This document shows positions 8,845-17,234 of a stretch of 64,000 bases of DNA, piece after piece. How positions within the stretch are numbered: position 1 is the first letter of the stretch; each line of letters opens with the position of its first letter. The position numbers and the translations under genes were made by a program. This DNA comes from Roseiarcus sp963794155 (lineage in GTDB: Bacteria > Pseudomonadota > Alphaproteobacteria > Rhizobiales > Beijerinckiaceae). A model generated the notes under the pieces. It saw only the letters and a program-made list of their open reading frames with translations. It was not told the origin of the DNA and searched no databases. Location: assembly GCA_963794155.1 (NCBI GenBank), contig CAWCCX010000022.1, forward strand, positions 56,822 through 120,821. Reading direction: 5' to 3'.

Positions 8845-9638
8845 CTCTTGATCTCGTCGGGACGGGGCATGGACACGATATTGTAGCCGGCGTCGACGAA
8901 ATGGACCTCGCCTGTCACGCCGTCCGAGAGCGAGGAAAGCAGGTAGAGTGCGGCCCCGCCGATATTCTCGATCGTCACTGTGCGCCGAAGCGGCGAATGG
9001 GCGCGCTGGAAATTGAACATGAAACGCGCATCCGCGATTCCCGCGCCGGCCAACGTGCGGATTGGTCCAGCGGAGATCGCATTGACACGAATGTTTTCCG
9101 GACCGAAGTCCGCGGCCAGGTAGCGTACGCTTGCTTCCAACGCCGCCTTTGCAACCCCCATCACATTATAATTGGGCACGACGCGCGTCGCGCCGCCGAA
9201 GGTGAGCGTCAGCATCGCGCCGCCGGAGGGCATCATGTTGGCGGCCCGTTTGGCGATCTCGGTGAACGAGAACGCCGATATGACCATGGTCCGAATGAAA
9301 TTCTCCCGAGTCGTATCCGCATAGCGACCCTTTAGCTCGTTGCGATCGGAGAATCCGATGCAATGGACCAGAAAATCAAGGCCGCCCCACGCCGTCCCGA
9401 GGGCCGAAAATACCGAATCGACCGAGGCCAGATCCTCGACGTCGCACGGAAGGATATGCGCAGAGCCAATCCCCCTGGCGAGCGGGAGGACCCGTTTGCC
9501 CAGCGCGTCGCTCTGGTAAGTGAAGGCCAGTTCGGCCCCCTCTTCCGCCAACGCCTTGGCGATCCCCCAGGCGATCGAATGGTCGTTGGCGACCCCCATC
9601 ACGAGGCCGCGTTTGCCGCTCATCAAGCCCGACCTCAT
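8841..9638 (-). CDS. fabI: Enoyl-[acyl-carrier-protein] reductase (NADH)
   Basis: FabI performs the last reduction of each fatty-acid elongation cycle. The sequence starts MRSGLMSGKRGLVMGVANDH, the family N-terminus with the cofactor-binding glycine run, then SIAWGIAKALAEEGAEL. The catalytic tyrosine and lysine lie in YNVMGVAKAALEASVRYL near residue 160. ATG 9636-9638 gives 265 residues; ATG 9623 has a better ribosome-binding site (GAGG) and would remove five residues. It is the third gene of a fabA-fabB-fabI order, common in alphaproteobacteria, and overlaps the transglycosylase gene downstream. Confidence 0.95.
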   Translation of the reverse strand: MRSGLMSGKRGLVMGVANDHSIAWGIAKALAEEGAELAFTYQSDALGKRVLPLARGIGSAHILPCDVEDLASVDSVFSALGTAWGGLDFLVHCIGFSDRNELKGRYADTTRENFIRTMVISAFSFTEIAKRAANMMPSGGAMLTLTFGGATRVVPNYNVMGVAKAALEASVRYLAADFGPENIRVNAISAGPIRTLAGAGIADARFMFNFQRAHSPLRRTVTIENIGGAALYLLSSLSDGVTGEVHFVDAGYNIVSMPRPDEIKS

Positions 9639-9732
9639 GGCGTACTCATCATTCGAATTTGCGGGGTGGGTTGCAGTGGAGCAGAGACGGGCTCCTTCGG
9701 CCTCGCGAAGCAGAGCGGCCAAGATCCGGAAC

Positions 9733-10956
9733 TCAAGCGTCTACGTGCTTGAATATGAGGGTCGCGTTGGTTCCGCCAAAGCCGAACGAGTTGGAGAGCG
9801 CCGACCTTAATTTGACGTTGTCGCGACGCGACCGCACGATCGGCATATCCGAGAAAGCGGGGTCAAGCTCGTCGATATGGGCGCTTTCGCAGATGAAGCC
9901 GTTTTAAATCATCAGTAACGAATAAATGGCCTCGTGGACGCCGGTGGCGCCTTGGGAATGGCCAGTCAGCGATTTGGTCGCCGATATAGGCGGGCACGTT
10001 TCTTCCGAGCCAAAGACTTGGCGTATCGCCTCGATTTCCTTGAGATCGCCGACGGGGGTCGAAGTCGCATGCGGGTTGATGTAGTCAATCGGCACCGTGA
10101 CCCGGGTAAGCGCCTGACGCATGCACCGCGCAGCGCCCTCGCCGGAGGGCGCCACCATGTCGTGCCCGTCTGAAGTGGCGCCGTAGCCCACGATCTCGCC
10201 GTAAATCCGGGCGCGTCGCGCCTTTGCCCGTTCATAATCTTCAAGCACCAGCACGCCTGCGCCGCCCGAAATGACGAAACCGTCTCGGTTCTTGTCATAG
10301 GCGCGCGACGCCCGCGAAGGAGTTGCATTGTAAGCCGAGGACATCGCGCCCATCGCGTCAAACAGCACCGCCAGCGTCCAATCGAGTTCTTCACAACCCC
10401 CGGCAAACATAATGTCCTGCTTGTCATTGAGGATGTGCTCGTAGGCCGCGCCGATACAGTGGTTCGAGGTGGCGCAGGCGGAGGAAATTGAATAACTGAC
10501 GCCCTTGACCTTGAACCAGGTGGACAAAGTCGCTGACGCGGTCGAGGACATGGATTTCGGCACCGCGAACGGCCCGACCCGTTTGGGACCCTTGGTGCGG
10601 GCAACGTCGGCAGCCTCGACGATCGCCCGTGTCGACGGACCGCCCGAACCCATGATGATGCCGGTCCGCTCGTGCGAGACTTCGTCAGGGCCGAGACCGC
10701 TGTCTACGATCGCCTGATCCATGGCGACATGGTTCCAGGCAGTGCCGCCGCCGTGAAAGCGCATCGCCCGACGGTCGACAACTTCTTCGGCGCGCAATGT
10801 CGGGGCTCCCTGGACCTGCGAGCGAAAGCCGAGCTCGGCGAACCGCTCGGCGCGTGTAATTCCCGATTTGCCTGCGTGAAGACTGGCGGTGACTTCCTGG
10901 GCGTTGTTGCCGATCGACGACACGATGCCCATGCCGGTGACGACGACGCGCCTCAT
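9733..10956 (-). pseudogene. fabB: Beta-ketoacyl-ACP synthase I (fabB), interrupted by in-frame TAA
   Basis: FabB condenses malonyl-ACP with acyl-ACP and is the enzyme that elongates the unsaturated chain made by FabA. All three catalytic residues are present: Cys in SSACATSNHC (~163), His in NPHATSTPVGD (~300) and His in SLTGHSQGATG (~335). A TAA at 9904-9906 then stops translation after 350 residues. The same frame continues for 57 sense codons to TGA 9733-9735 and encodes the normal FabB tail, including NGFICESAHIDELDPAF and SNSFGFGGTNATL. Family members usually have glutamine at the stop position, so one C-to-T change (CAA to TAA) suffices. Truncation would remove the FGFGGTN core loop, so the short product is unlikely to work. 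Confidence 0.88.
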
Positions 10957-10996
10957 CCTCTCGTCTCCACCGTTGCCCCGCCCGCGCTCCGGTCGA

Positions 10997-11521
10997 TTAG
11001 GGTAAGCCCGCGTTAGAGGGACTGAATAGACCGACGCGGATGTCCTTCACCTCGTATATCCGTCGGCCGTCGCCTTCCAACCACCCGTCGGCCACACCAA
11101 GGATCAACTTGCCTCTGAAGACACGCTTGATGTCCACGCCGTACACGACTCTTTTTATCGTTGGGAGCACCTGGTCGGCGAATTTCACTTCGCCGACCCC
11201 GAGCGCGCGGCCGCGCCCCGGCAGTCCGAGCCAGGCGAGGAAGAATCCGGTCAATTGCCATAGCGCGTCCAAGCCGAGACATCCCGGCATCACCGGATCG
11301 CCCTTGAAATGGCAATTGAAAAACCAAAGGTCCGGATTGATGTCGAATTCGGCGCGCACCTCGCCCTTGCCGTTAGCCCCTCCGGTTTCGGAAATCTCGC
11401 TGATCCGATCGAACATCAACATCGGCGGCAAAGGCAGCTGAGCATTCCCTGCTCCGAACAATTCGCCGCGACCGCAGGCGATAAGGTCCTCATATGTGAA
11501 ACTCGTGGGCCGTCAATTCAT
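10997..11521 (-). pseudogene. fabA: 3-hydroxydecanoyl-ACP dehydratase/isomerase (fabA), in-frame TGA at codon 3
   Basis: FabA dehydrates 3-hydroxydecanoyl-ACP and isomerises the product, starting unsaturated fatty-acid synthesis. The active-site His is in NCHFKGDPVMPG and the Asp in LGLDALWQL. The natural N-terminus (RPTSFTYEDLIACGRGELFG) is encoded, but reading back it meets TGA at 11513-11515, just after ATG-AAT at 11516-11521. With CGA instead of TGA the product would be 174 residues, close to the ~171 of the family. The only usable standard start after the stop is TTG 11461, giving 154 residues and losing the N-terminal helix. The gene may therefore be inactive, weakly expressed from TTG, or mis-sequenced. 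It is directly upstream of the interrupted fabB. Confidence 0.8.
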
Positions 11522-11710
11522 CTGCGCGGCCTGCCCCCGGATCGCGCCACGCGCGGTAGCCTCAACCCGGCTTGGTATCACAGGCGCCTGCTCATCAAAA
11601 GCGTTCCTCCGCTGGCGGGGCCTGGCTTGGGGAGATCATCCGCCGCGCCCGTCGTAGCGAAGCGCCCTTTTCCAAGCCGGATGACTATGGCCGCGAGCGT
11701 GGGGGAAAGG

Positions 11711-12583
11711 TCAATATGGCGGAAAATCGGCTGAGGCGATCAGACCTTCGCTGGTCAGCACGGTCCATCTCCCTCCTCTGAGTTCGATCCGCTCCACCCG
11801 CCCGGCCCCTGGGAGAAAGTCTCCCCGGCGGACTTCCTGCTGTCCAAAGCGCCCGCCGATCAGGGCGACGTCGCTCCGGGCGTCGAGGACGATATATCCG
11901 TGTAGCAGAGGTCTTGGCCGTTCAATCGATCCCGTCGTATCCATGGAAACATTGGCGCCAGACTTGAGCGAGGCCGGGGGCTGCGCCCCTTGCCCGGGCT
12001 GGGTCGGAATCGGGAGCGGCGGGACGATCCTTTTCTCGAGCTTGTCGACGCGGGTGGAAAGCTCAGCCGTCAACGTGCTTGCTTCGTGGTCCACGCGCTC
12101 ATTCAGCTTATCGACTTTTGCGCTCGCTTCATTGTCCAGCTTATCGACGCGCTGGGAGAGCTGCGACAGGGCGGAGTTGAACTCGCGCGCCGAAACGACG
12201 GTTGACTTCATGTCGCCAACCGACCGGCGCAGATCGGCGACGTCTTCATGCGATTTGGCGGCGTCGATGGCGTCGAGACGAACTTTCAGCGAGCGGACGG
12301 TCTGGGCCAACGACTCGGTTTCGTTTGTGCGCTCAGCCAGGATGCCCGCTTGCTGACGGTCCTCCCAGGCCAGTGCGCCGGCTACCGCAACGACGACCCC
12401 AAGCGCCGCCACGGCGGCCAAGGCGAATCTGGACGAAAAAAGCCCCTCCGATCGATGCGGTTCGGGTCTTGGGGCCGATTTAGCTTCTGGATCCGGGGCA
12501 ATGAGGAGGAGGTCGTGGGAGGGACTCGGCGGCCAACGATCCCCCGACCCGGGGCCGATGCTCAAATCCTTGCTATGGCTCAT
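11711..12583 (-). CDS. Membrane-anchored coiled-coil protein, function unknown
   Basis: I do not recognise the function. The product from ATG 12583 is 290 residues; the frame extends to 12652. A cytoplasmic head of ~50 residues is followed by one membrane span (FALAAVAALGVVVAVAGALAW, ~52-72). A heptad-rich region with repeated RVDKLDNE / KVDKLNER / RVDKLEKR units (~125-190) predicts a coiled coil, then a proline-rich linker and a C-terminal globular part (~215-290) with GRFGQQEVRRGDFLPGAGRVE. The architecture suggests an inner-membrane protein with a periplasmic coiled coil. It is monocistronic, lying between fabA and sufE on the same strand. Confidence 0.7.
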   Translation of the reverse strand: MSHSKDLSIGPGSGDRWPPSPSHDLLLIAPDPEAKSAPRPEPHRSEGLFSSRFALAAVAALGVVVAVAGALAWEDRQQAGILAERTNETESLAQTVRSLKVRLDAIDAAKSHEDVADLRRSVGDMKSTVVSAREFNSALSQLSQRVDKLDNEASAKVDKLNERVDHEASTLTAELSTRVDKLEKRIVPPLPIPTQPGQGAQPPASLKSGANVSMDTTGSIERPRPLLHGYIVLDARSDVALIGGRFGQQEVRRGDFLPGAGRVERIELRGGRWTVLTSEGLIASADFPPY

Positions 12584-12783
12584 CAACCGATATCCGCGCG
12601 ACGAGGTGTTTCTTCCATTCTGCGCCAACGGGATTAATGAACTGTTGACCATCGCGCAGCGGCCAGACGGAAATCCGCGGCGCTCGAATGCTTTAAGCCA
12701 ATGCCCAACGGGATGACGGGGTCATGCCGAACAGGCGCCGCCGGCGGGGATCAGCCGCAGCATCAAGACCCACAGGCCTTAGC

Positions 12784-13218
12784 TCAGGAGAGAGCGCCAA
12801 GCCTAAGCTCCGCGGCGTCGGCGCGAATCCGCTCGATCATCGCGCGCACTCCGTTCGAGCGCTGCGGCGTCAGATGCTGCTCGAGGCCGAGCGCGCGAAA
12901 GGCGCTGAGCGCGTCGACGGCAAGAATCTCCTTCGGCGTTCGGTCGGAAAAAAGCGCAAGCGCGATCGCGATCAGCCCCCGCACCAGATGGGAGTCGCTG
13001 TCGCCGCGATAGTGCATGGTGTTTCGACCGTCGGCGGTTGTCTTGGGCTCATATTCCAACCACACCTGACTAACGCAGCCCCGAACCTTGTTGGCGTCAT
13101 TGTGGGCGCCCGGGCTCAGCGGCTCGAGCGCATTGCCCAGTTCGATGACGTAACGATATCGATCCTCCCAGTCATCGAGGGAGGCAAAATCGTCGCGTAT
13201 GGCATCGATCGTCGACAA
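12784..13218 (-). CDS. sufE: SufE-type cysteine desulfuration protein
   Basis: SufE accepts persulfide sulfur from SufS during Fe-S cluster assembly. The family pattern is intact: IDAIRDDFASLDDWEDRYRY at the start, then NKVRGCVSQVWL carrying the acceptor cysteine near residue 51, and HYRGDSDSHLVRGLIAI near 75. TTG 13216-13218 gives 144 residues, the usual size. The open frame extends to 13437, but that part overlaps the next gene's non-homologous sequence. No sufBCDS genes are in the window, so it is detached from the main operon, which is common in this order. Confidence 0.93.
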   Translation of the reverse strand: MSTIDAIRDDFASLDDWEDRYRYVIELGNALEPLSPGAHNDANKVRGCVSQVWLEYEPKTTADGRNTMHYRGDSDSHLVRGLIAIALALFSDRTPKEILAVDALSAFRALGLEQHLTPQRSNGVRAMIERIRADAAELRLGALS

Positions 13219-13258
13219 CGAGAATCCGCCGTGTCTGTCGGTCCGACACCTTATATGG

Positions 13259-13612
13259 TTAGCCGTCGGCAGTGAAACAGCGCAATGTCGGTCGGATTTC
13301 GCGGAGACGGGCCAGTGCGGCGGCTCCGCTTGTTTTCTTTGCGCTCGAGCACCGGTCGGCCAATCCGGCGGGTATTTCGCGAAGGCAATTGGTCGCACAG
13401 AGCCCAGCCGCGCCCTCCACGGCGGACTTCCAGGCATTTTTGTTCTGGAGCGGAGGCGGGATCACAGCGCCGGCAAGGGTTCCCAACGGCGAACCAGCCG
13501 CGCGAAACGGGGCTGTCGCACTTGGCGCAACGACGATCGGGCTCCCCGAATCGAACGGCATGGCGCTGTAGACCAGCCCGAGCCAGAACGCGCTTTTGAC
13601 CACGAATCCCAT
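13259..13612 (-). CDS. Small conserved membrane-anchored protein (DUF5330-like)
   Basis: The 117-residue product starts at ATG 13610-13612 with a strong GGAGG site 5 bp upstream. It has one N-terminal hydrophobic segment (GFVVKSAFWLGLVYSAM) and a cysteine-containing C-terminal half (GLCATNCLREIPAGLADRC). The beginning resembles the rhizobial DUF5330 family, which is often found beside sufE; this assignment is from memory of the pattern. Function is unknown. The hydrophobic start could be a signal anchor. It is 40 bp upstream of sufE on the same strand. Confidence 0.6.
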   Translation of the reverse strand: MGFVVKSAFWLGLVYSAMPFDSGSPIVVAPSATAPFRAAGSPLGTLAGAVIPPPLQNKNAWKSAVEGAAGLCATNCLREIPAGLADRCSSAKKTSGAAALARLREIRPTLRCFTADG

Positions 13613-13925
13613 GCCGCCTCCAGCGATCCGGATCATCGCGCTCCCGAGGATAAGGGGAGAACGCTACCGTCCGGTCGAAACTTGTCGTCGAATTGGACGT
13701 TCGTGATCCACGGTTCCTTAGGACTTGCAGGGTAGACGGTAAGGAAAACTAAACCATACTGGAGCGCAGGTTCCATCCGCCGCCAAACGGCGTGGAACGC
13801 GGTTAAGGATTTAGGATTGATTTAAGTCGCAGCTGCGATGTTGACGAAACGACTTGGAGGCCCGGGTTTTTTGCGTCCCAATCGTCCGCGGAGCAGCAAA
13901 GGATGCTCGGTCGTCAATTGCCGTC

Positions 13926-14600
13926 GTGGCCCGCGCCCGTGCGCCGAAGGTCTCGAAACGGGGCGGAAAGCATTGCGGCCTGAGGAGTAAGACGTTGAGT
14001 ATAGCTCTTTCGCGCATCCGCACCAGTTTGCCCCCGCTTCGGGGGCCCGTCCGGCGTTCCGCTCGCGAATCGCTGTGGCGAACGTTGTCCGGGTGGGTGA
14101 AAGTTGTGCCTTTGCGCTTTTATCTCGGGGCGGCCATGGCGCTTGTTCTGGTCGGCATCGGTCTTAACGCGCTCGTGTTTCAGCGCGAGCGTCACCCCGC
14201 CCCGCTCTTCGGGTCGACCCTGCCGGCGCCGGCGACAGCCGCGCCCCCGGCGCCAAAGCTCCCGAGCCCAGACCATGAGGCGTCGGCCGCGCTGCCTCCG
14301 GCCGCCCTTCCGCCTGCCCGGCCGGCCGACGCGCCCGACGGCTCCTCTCCAGCCTCGTCCGATCCGATCACCGATCTCTTACGCGGGGACGCTCGCGCCG
14401 ATGGGGGGCGCCTAGTCCTCGCCGCGCAAACCGCATTGGTCAAACTGGGCTATCAGGTTAAGGCGGACGGCAACGATGGCCTCGCAACTCAGCAGGCGCT
14501 GCGAGATTTCGAGCGCACTCATGGCTTGCCGCTTTCGACCGAGATAACCCCCCGCATAGTCAAGCAATTGAGCATGGCCGCGCGCGCCACAGCGCGCTAG
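13926..14600 (+). CDS. Membrane-anchored peptidoglycan-binding domain protein
   Basis: The protein has a basic cytoplasmic head, one membrane span (FYLGAAMALVLVGIGLNALVF), a long Pro/Ala-rich linker of about 70 residues and a C-terminal PG_binding_1-like domain (AQTALVKLGYQVKADGNDG ... ALRDFERTHGL). It probably tethers to peptidoglycan from the inner membrane. GTG 13926 is a plausible start (224 residues); the frame is open from ATG 13854. The neighbouring DUF1491 gene follows after 5 bp, so the two are probably co-transcribed. No catalytic domain is visible. Confidence 0.72.
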   Translation: MARARAPKVSKRGGKHCGLRSKTLSIALSRIRTSLPPLRGPVRRSARESLWRTLSGWVKVVPLRFYLGAAMALVLVGIGLNALVFQRERHPAPLFGSTLPAPATAAPPAPKLPSPDHEASAALPPAALPPARPADAPDGSSPASSDPITDLLRGDARADGGRLVLAAQTALVKLGYQVKADGNDGLATQQALRDFERTHGLPLSTEITPRIVKQLSMAARATAR

Positions 14601-14605
14601 ATCCA

Positions 14606-14953
14606 TTGCGACTGCGCTCCGACATATGGGTCGCCGCCTTTTTGCGTCGATGCGCAGTTGAGGGGGCAAGCGCGGTCCTCCGCCGCCGTGGCGCGGCAGA
14701 AGCTGGCGCCATTTTCGTGAAAGTCGATCACTTGAACGGCCGCGCGACGCTGTACGGACCGGCGCCCCAGTCCGTGGCTGCCGAGCTGCGGCCGGGGGTC
14801 GAGCGGATTTTCGCCCGGGCGCATAACGGGGACAGCATCGATTCGGGCGCGGCGGAAGAACGCCTCAAACGGGAGATCGCGTTCGATCCTGACCTTTGGA
14901 TCGTCGAGGTCGAGAACGGCGCAGAGGGCGCCTGGCTCGATCTCGCACCCTGA
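14606..14953 (+). CDS. DUF1491 family protein
   Basis: This 115-residue protein has the DUF1491 pattern: LRSDIWVAAFLRRCAVEGASAVLRRRGAAEAGAIF near the start and DPDLWIVEVE near the end. The family is restricted to alphaproteobacteria and has no established function. It starts at TTG 14606, five bases after the preceding stop, which supports an operon with the peptidoglycan-binding protein. The segment between its stop and the pilin gene (14954-15279) shows no convincing gene and probably holds the pilin promoter and leader. Confidence 0.82.
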   Translation: MRLRSDIWVAAFLRRCAVEGASAVLRRRGAAEAGAIFVKVDHLNGRATLYGPAPQSVAAELRPGVERIFARAHNGDSIDSGAAEERLKREIAFDPDLWIVEVENGAEGAWLDLAP

Positions 14954-15279
14954 CCGACGCATCCCAACCGCGTCCGTCGGCGTCGCTGCAGGAACAGGAC
15001 CGGAGGCTCGTCGTCAGCGTAATCGGAAGCGAGACCAGCATATTGGTCGAGGGGTCGGCGCCGACAGGGGGCACCAATTTGACTTTAAATTAGACCTCAC
15101 AATGTTTCCTTCGTCCTTACATGCAGCTTAACCAACAGCTCAACTTCAATCCTATGCTTCACTTGGCGACATTCGAATTAACTAGGTTGAAAGCGGGGAG
15201 GGATACTTTCGGCTTGTGTCGGGCGGCATCCAAAAATGAGCTTTGCCGCTGGATAGGGTTCTCGGAGCAGGAGCAAAGA

Positions 15280-15444
15280 ATGTTCAAGTCCATGAAGAAT
15301 TTCGCCGCCGACGATTCGGGCGCGACCGCGATCGAATATGCGCTGATCGCCTCTCTCATCGCCGTCTTCATCATCACGGCGGTGCAGACCGTCGGCACCA
15401 AGGTCAGCACGGTGTTCACCGAGATCGGCAACACCCTCAAGTAA
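15280..15444 (+). CDS. pilA: Flp/Fap-type pilin subunit
   Basis: This is the major pilin of a Tad (Flp) pilus. The product is only 54 residues: a short leader ending DDSG, then ATAIEYALIASLIAVFII, the class IVb pilin signature in which prepilin peptidase cuts after the glycine, leaving glutamate at mature position 5. A good AGGAG site lies ~8 bp before ATG 15280. The frame is open back to 15121, but that is leader sequence. It heads the Tad locus, directly before the peptidase gene cpaA. The 5' region of over 300 bp suggests independent, strong regulation. Confidence 0.95.
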   Translation: MFKSMKNFAADDSGATAIEYALIASLIAVFIITAVQTVGTKVSTVFTEIGNTLK

Positions 15445-15535
15445 GACGGGTTCCCCGAAGATCGCGTCCTTCGCGCCGGCGCGCCCGCGTCGCCGGCGTG
15501 AAGCTCCTTCGTCTCTTGGCAGCGAATAGCGCGCA

Positions 15536-16048
15536 ATGGCTTCGACGCTTCTCCATTTTTCCGCGCTCGCGTTCTTCCCCGCCCTTATGGCGCTATCGGC
15601 GTCGATGGATCTGCTGACTTATACGATACCCAATCGTATTTGCGCCGGTCTTGCGTTGGGATATTTTGTTCTGGCCGCCCCCCTCGGCGTTTCGGCCGTG
15701 GAGGTGCTTCTCAACCTGTCTTGCGGCTTGGCGATTCTGGCGCTCGTATTCGTCATGTTCAATCTCGGCTGGCTGGGCGGCGGCGACGCCAAGCTGGCGG
15801 CGGCCACGGCGGTATGGTTGGGCTGGAGTTCGATCCTCGACTACGGCGTCGCCGCGGCGATCTGCGGCGGAGTCCTGACCTTGATCATCCTTGGCGTCCG
15901 GATGGCGCCGCTGCCCCCTGCCCTCGGACGATTGGCCTGGGTCGCGCGATTGCATGACTGCAAATCGGGCGTGCCCTACGGGATCGCATTGGCGGCGGCC
16001 GGATTGATGCAATATCCTGGCTCCGGCATCTGGACCGCGGCCGCTTAG
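15536..16048 (+). CDS. cpaA: Prepilin peptidase CpaA (TadV)
   Basis: CpaA is the inner-membrane aspartic protease that processes Flp prepilin. The 170-residue product is almost entirely hydrophobic helices, with the two catalytic aspartates in SASMDLLTYTIPN (~25) and LGGGDAKLAAA (~83), the A24-family minimal catalytic core. It lacks the N-terminal methylase domain of PilD, as Tad-type peptidases do. It lies 91 bp after pilA and is separated from cpaB by a 330-bp gap. Confidence 0.95.
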   Translation: MASTLLHFSALAFFPALMALSASMDLLTYTIPNRICAGLALGYFVLAAPLGVSAVEVLLNLSCGLAILALVFVMFNLGWLGGGDAKLAAATAVWLGWSSILDYGVAAAICGGVLTLIILGVRMAPLPPALGRLAWVARLHDCKSGVPYGIALAAAGLMQYPGSGIWTAAA

Positions 16049-16378
16049 GCAGACGACGCGCCGGCCGTTTCGCTTCGGTCGTTTGGTCCATGATTGACAA
16101 GTCGTTTCCGAATAGCGCGAGCAGGAACGATAAAATCTTCGTTTGGTCGAAACCAGTTTGCCAGAATTCTGTCAGTCTAAAGTAACGTTTCGTAAGTTGT
16201 AGTTGTTCCACTGCGGAACGTCGTCTCAGATACGTAAATATTTTGCCGTATCGTATTCGATACCGAAGATTTTTTACACGTTAATAAGCATTTCGATACT
16301 TTCAATTAACCGTACTTTGACGATTGCGATGGCTAAATCGCGCCGGGTGCGGGTCGGCGTCTGGAGGGCCGTCGTTTC
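16049..16378. promoter_or_regulatory. AT-rich intergenic region before cpaB, likely Tad operon promoter
   Basis: No gene is seen. The second half is unusually AT-rich for this genome. It holds two small inverted repeats, GTTCC-N5-GGAAC at 16205-16219 and GTATCG-N4-CGATAC at 16248-16263, followed by TTAATAAG and TTAACC words near 16280-16310. The position directly upstream of the seven-gene cpaB-tadC run suggests a promoter and operator; no exact -35/-10 pair can be assigned. CtrA-type half-sites (TTAA) occur, but a full TTAA-N7-TTAA does not. Confidence 0.5.
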
Positions 16379-17188
16379 ATGAATCGGAAGCTGATCATTG
16401 TCGGGACCATCGCCGTTCTGGCGTTCGGAGCGACGTATATCTTCCTGGAAAGCGCCCCGAGCTCGGCGCCCAGCCCCGCTGCCGAGGCTCCGCCCAAAGT
16501 CGAGGTCGAGCAGGTCCTCGTCGCCAGCCAGGATTTGCCGATGGGATCGGTGGTCAGCGATGGCGCGACAGCATGGCAGACCTGGCCAAAAGCCGCAGTC
16601 TCGGAATTCATGATCACCAAGTCGGCGAGACCGGACGCGCTCGAGGACGTGACAGGCGCGATGACACGGGTGGCGTTCATCCGCGGCGAGCCGATCCGGC
16701 ATGACAAGCTCGTCAAGGCCGGGACTGGCGGATTCATGTCGGCCATTCTGCCGACCGGCAAGCGCGCCGTGGCGATCAAGATCGACAATGGCGGCGACTC
16801 CTCGGCCGGGGGGTTCATTCTCCCCAACGATCGGGTCGACGTCGTCCGTCTCGCCCGCGACGAGGATGCCACAAAGGCCCGCGGGGTCGAAGTCATGACG
16901 GCGCAGACGATCCTCGCCAATGTCCGGGTCCTGGCGATCGGTCAGAATGTAGAAGAGCAGAACGGCAAAAAGGTCATCACCGGGGCTAACGCGACGCTCG
17001 AACTCGATCCGGATCAAGTCAACCTCATCATACTTGCTCAGCAAGCCGGTAATTCGAATCTTCATCTCGCGCTCCGCAGTCTCGTGGATAGCGGCGGGCC
17101 AGCCCGGACAGTTGTCGACACCGATGGCGCAGGGAAAAGCGGCCTGACGGTCGTTCGTTATGGCGCCGCGCAGCAGGCCGCTCGGTGA
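16379..17188 (+). CDS. cpaB: Flp pilus assembly protein CpaB (RcpC)
   Basis: CpaB is a periplasmic, membrane-anchored component linked to the secretin of the Tad pilus. It has an N-terminal anchor (LIIVGTIAVLAFGATYIFL), a SAF-like domain with VLVASQDLPMGSVVSDGATAWQTWP (~48-75) and the RcpC/CpaB core (RAVAIKIDN ... NDRVDVVRLARDEDA, ~125-165). At 269 residues it is typical. It is the first gene of the cpaB-cpaC-cpaD-cpaE-cpaF-tadB-tadC run, and its end overlaps the extended frame of cpaC. Confidence 0.94.
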   Translation: MNRKLIIVGTIAVLAFGATYIFLESAPSSAPSPAAEAPPKVEVEQVLVASQDLPMGSVVSDGATAWQTWPKAAVSEFMITKSARPDALEDVTGAMTRVAFIRGEPIRHDKLVKAGTGGFMSAILPTGKRAVAIKIDNGGDSSAGGFILPNDRVDVVRLARDEDATKARGVEVMTAQTILANVRVLAIGQNVEEQNGKKVITGANATLELDPDQVNLIILAQQAGNSNLHLALRSLVDSGGPARTVVDTDGAGKSGLTVVRYGAAQQAAR

Positions 17189-17234
17189 GCCGCGCCCCGT
17201 TCCTCCTTTGCTGTCCAGAAACGGAGCTCGCCCC

